Part shown: piece after piece, positions 61,891-64,000 of the stretch
How the letters are laid out: each line of letters opens with the position of its first letter
Numbering within the stretch: the first letter of the stretch is position 1
NCBI GenBank assembly: GCA_949286115.1
Contig: CASEBK010000020.1
Location: 25,671 to 89,670, forward strand
Direction of reading: 5' to 3'
Origin: an uncultured Veillonellaceae bacterium
Lineage (GTDB): Bacteria; Bacillota; Negativicutes; Veillonellales; Dialisteraceae
DNA length: 64,000 nt
Notes under the pieces: generated by a model
Seen by the model: the letters and a program-made list of their open reading frames with translations, nothing else
Database searches by the model: none
Told to the model about the DNA's origin: nothing
Position numbers and translations under genes: made by a program

Positions 61891-62991
61891 ATGCCTGTTT
61901 CTGAAATCAAGATCGATCTGGGCGCGCTGCGCCACAATATGCGCGTCATCCGCCAGCATCTGCCGAAAGAAGTGAACGTCCTGGCCGTGGTGAAGGCGAA
62001 TGCCTACGGCCACGGTGCCGTGCAGGCGCTCCGTGTGGCGCTCGAAGAGGGATACACCGCCGCCGCAGTGGCCCGCGTGGAAGAGGGCGAAGAGCTTCGC
62101 GAAGCGGGATTCACCTGCCCGATCTACGTGCTCGGCCTGCCGCTGGCGGAGGATATGCCGACGGCGGTCGCGCAGGACCTCATCGTGCCCGTAGACGACA
62201 CGGTGGACCTCGATGCTTACGAAGCGGTCGCCGCGGCGGCCGGAAAAGTGATGGACGTGATGATCGCCGTCGATACGGGCATGAACCGTATCGGGGTCCA
62301 TCCGGCAGACGTGCCCGCCCTGTGGGAGAAACTGGAGAGCCTGCCGCACATCCACATCCGCGGCACCTTCACCCATATGGCCACCGCGGACCATAAAGAA
62401 AAAGACGCGGCCCTCGCGCAGCTGGACCGCTTCGACGAAGCCATCTCTCACATGAAAGTGACGGAAGGATTCGTCATCTCTTCGGCAAACAGCGCCGGCG
62501 TCATCGACATCCCGCGGAGCTGGCACAATCTGGCCCGACCGGGCATCATCCTCTACGGACCGCAGCCGTCGGACGTGATGACGAACACCTTACCGCTGCA
62601 GTACGTCATGTCTCTCACGTCGCATGTGACCCACGTGCAGACCCTCCACAAGGGCGAAGCCATCGGCTACGGCGGCACCTACGTCGCCCCCGAGGACATG
62701 AAGACTGCCACCATCCCGATCGGCTATGCCGACGGCTACCACCGCGCGCTCTCCAATAAAGGAGAAGTGCTCATCGGCGGCAAGCGCCGTCCCATCGTGG
62801 GCCGCATCTGCATGGACCAGCTCATGGTGGCTGTGGACGACGACGTCCAGCCCGGCGACGAAGCGGTCCTCATCGGCCGTCAGGGCGAAGAAGAGATCAC
62901 CATCGACGAAGTCTCCGCCAAAGCGGGCACCATCCCCCACGAGATCCTCTGCGACCTGAAGCGCGTGCCGAAAGTCTGGATCGAAGGATAA
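61891..62991 (+). CDS. alr: Alanine racemase
   Basis: A 366-residue PLP enzyme of fold type III. The PLP lysine lies in LAVVKANAYGHGAVQAL (about residue 30-46). The central VDTGMNRIGVHP and the catalytic Tyr segment GEAIGYGGTYVAPEDM (about 253), then GRICMDQLMVAVDD are present. It makes D-alanine for peptidoglycan. AAGGAGG precedes the ATG. Confidence 0.96.
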   Translation: MPVSEIKIDLGALRHNMRVIRQHLPKEVNVLAVVKANAYGHGAVQALRVALEEGYTAAAVARVEEGEELREAGFTCPIYVLGLPLAEDMPTAVAQDLIVPVDDTVDLDAYEAVAAAAGKVMDVMIAVDTGMNRIGVHPADVPALWEKLESLPHIHIRGTFTHMATADHKEKDAALAQLDRFDEAISHMKVTEGFVISSANSAGVIDIPRSWHNLARPGIILYGPQPSDVMTNTLPLQYVMSLTSHVTHVQTLHKGEAIGYGGTYVAPEDMKTATIPIGYADGYHRALSNKGEVLIGGKRRPIVGRICMDQLMVAVDDDVQPGDEAVLIGRQGEEEITIDEVSAKAGTIPHEILCDLKRVPKVWIEG

Positions 62992-63009
62992 AACGATAAA
63001 CCAACAGCA

Positions 63010-63054
63010 AACAGCGGCCTGCCTACAAAAGAGCGGGCCGCTGTTGTCGTTTTC
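63010..63054 (+). terminator. Terminator after alr
   Basis: A 13-pair stem AACAGCGGCCTGC / GCGGGCCGCTGTT with one T-G pair, then GTCGTTTTC. Confidence 0.82.
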
Positions 63055-63062
63055 ATTATCAC

Positions 63063-63225
63063 CGTGTTCCTTAGGAGGTGTGTGAGTTGCAATGCCCTGC
63101 GCTGATCGAGCAGGGAGCAGGGCCCTGTCTCAGCGGATGCGGTGAGATGGGCATAGGTCGATCTTGTATCGGCCGGTGCCGAGAGGATCCACGAGGCACT
63201 GACTGGTAGTAAGAGAAAAAATGAA
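63063..63225. other. Hairpin-rich gap between alr and the NSS transporter
   Basis: A gene-free stretch of about 160 bases with several adjacent hairpins: CCCTGC/GCAGGG, TCTCA/TGAGA, GGTCGAT/ATCGGCC and GTGCC/GGCAC. It is bounded by terminators on both sides. It could be a small structured RNA; no known RNA family was recognised and no promoter is clear. Confidence 0.35.
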
Positions 63226-63227
63226 AG

Positions 63228-63255
63228 AGGCCGCTCCGGGAGGGGCAGCCTTTTG
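63228..63255 (-). terminator. Terminator of the NSS transporter gene
   Basis: On the - strand GGCTGCCCC-TCCC-GGAGCGGCC with one mismatch, followed by TCTTTC and then TTTTTT. Confidence 0.65.
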
Positions 63256-63261
63256 GCGTTT

Positions 63262-64000
63262 TTACATGGTGAGGTAGCCGCCCACGAGAACGGTGAGGAT
63301 GACTACAGGGAGGCCCCAGGTGACGTAGCCCCGGGCCCACCGCGGGTAGGGGAGGCCTTTGCCTTCGGAGACTTCTTTGTAGAAATTATCCCATCCCCAG
63401 CCGATGCGGTGAGTGCAGAAGACGAGGAAGACAAGGCTCCCGAAGGGGAGAAGGTTGTTGCTCAGGATAAAGTCTTCGAGGGCGAGCACGTTCGACCCTG
63501 GACCGAGAGGCGCAAAACCAGCCCAAACGTTGAAGCCCAGGATGCACGGCAGGGACAGCACGGAGAGAAGGGAAGCGGTGATGACTGTGGCTTTCTTCCG
63601 GCCCCATCCGCTGTAGTCCATGTGCCAGGTGGCGATGGCTTCGATGACGGTGATGACGGTGGACACGGCGGCGAAGCACATGAAGAGGAAGAAGAGGCTC
63701 CCCCAGAGGCGGCCGCCGTCCATGATGTTGAAGATGTTCGGCAGCGTGATGAAGAGAAGGTTCGGCCCGCTGTCAGGCTCTACGCCGAAGCTGGCGCATG
63801 CCGGGAAGATGATGAGTCCGGAGATGAAGGCCACGAGGGTATCCAGCACGGCCATATAGACGGCGCTCCCCGTGAGGGAGCTGGACTTGTCGATGCGGCT
63901 GCCGAAGACGGCGAGCATGCCCACGCCGACGCTCAGAGTGAAGAAGGCCTGCCCCATCGCGCCGTACACGCACTCTGCGAGACCGATCTGGCGAACGCGG
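63262..64000 (-). CDS. Sodium-dependent NSS family transporter (C-terminal part)
   Basis: The open frame runs off the window; the visible 246 residues are the C-terminal half. GQAFFTLSVGVGMLAVFGSR is the conserved TM6 region of neurotransmitter:sodium symporters (LeuT fold), followed by further membrane segments and SLFFLFMCFAAVSTVITVIEA of TM8. The family imports amino acids or related solutes with Na+. The first visible ATG at 63969 is internal. Confidence 0.88.
   Translation of the reverse strand, partial: RVRQIGLAECVYGAMGQAFFTLSVGVGMLAVFGSRIDKSSSLTGSAVYMAVLDTLVAFISGLIIFPACASFGVEPDSGPNLLFITLPNIFNIMDGGRLWGSLFFLFMCFAAVSTVITVIEAIATWHMDYSGWGRKKATVITASLLSVLSLPCILGFNVWAGFAPLGPGSNVLALEDFILSNNLLPFGSLVFLVFCTHRIGWGWDNFYKEVSEGKGLPYPRWARGYVTWGLPVVILTVLVGGYLTM

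Noticed and set aside
63063..63225. SRP RNA, 6S RNA, 5S rRNA or tmRNA in this gap
   Set aside because: None of the conserved cores of these RNAs (for example the GGAAG tetraloop region of SRP RNA) is present.

Overview
The window looks like chromosomal DNA of a GC-rich, outer-membrane-bearing Firmicute of the class Negativicutes (Veillonella/Megasphaera/Dialister-like). The assignment is inferred from a Firmicute-type gene order (holB-ricT-trmN6-rsmI-metG-tatD), a T-box leader, and short HisG with HisZ, together with a lipid A-type phosphoethanolamine transferase that implies an outer membrane. No rRNA, tRNA, CRISPR array, insertion sequence or prophage was seen. Nearly all genes lie on the + strand in tightly packed operons separated by clear intrinsic terminators.

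Layout. 1-2 kb: the end of pyrD, a DUF362 protein and a small exported Ala/Gln/Arg-rich protein. 2.2-9.8 kb: a complete, overlapping histidine operon hisZGDCBHAF-hisIE. 10-12.1 kb: a CDF cation exporter and a HAD hydrolase. 12.3-18.7 kb: the holB-ricT-trmN6-rsmI housekeeping run, then metG-tatD. 18.8-23.6 kb: an orphan citrate lyase ligase, a radical-SAM/DUF4130 DNA-metabolism pair, and a rhodanese lipoprotein with a kinase-like partner. 23.7-34.5 kb: yajQ fused translationally to an anaerobic cobalamin run (cbiD,E,T,F,G,H,J,C), then a FecCD-type permease and ATPase, a convergent substrate-binding lipoprotein, and an exported CbiK cobaltochelatase.

34.8-39.5 kb: the most unusual block. It holds three paralogous flavodoxin-fold lipoproteins, a DUF4405 membrane protein, ApbE (FAD:protein FMN transferase), a NusG-II-domain lipoprotein and a Gx-type membrane protein. 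I read it as a candidate extracytoplasmic flavin/electron-transfer cassette. 39.5-43.7 kb: a strong promoter and a tryptophan T-box ahead of trpDCBA, with no trpE or trpG; trpF sits 9 kb away behind its own promoter. 43.8-48 kb: rpsO, an L-2-hydroxyacid dehydrogenase, and a second redox group (aldo/keto reductase, cyclophilin-like lipoprotein, flavodoxin, FMN reductase). 48-55 kb: a phosphoethanolamine transferase with a long Ala/Glu/Pro tail, trmB, an FtsW/RodA protein, trpF and an orphan CydB-like protein. 55-64 kb: dnaE, lepA-hemW, alr, and the 3' part of a sodium-dependent NSS transporter.

Genes in the his, cbi and trp blocks commonly overlap by 1-16 nt (ATGA, GTGA, TGATG), indicating translational coupling. 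Many promoters share an extended -10 (TGN-TAYAAT).
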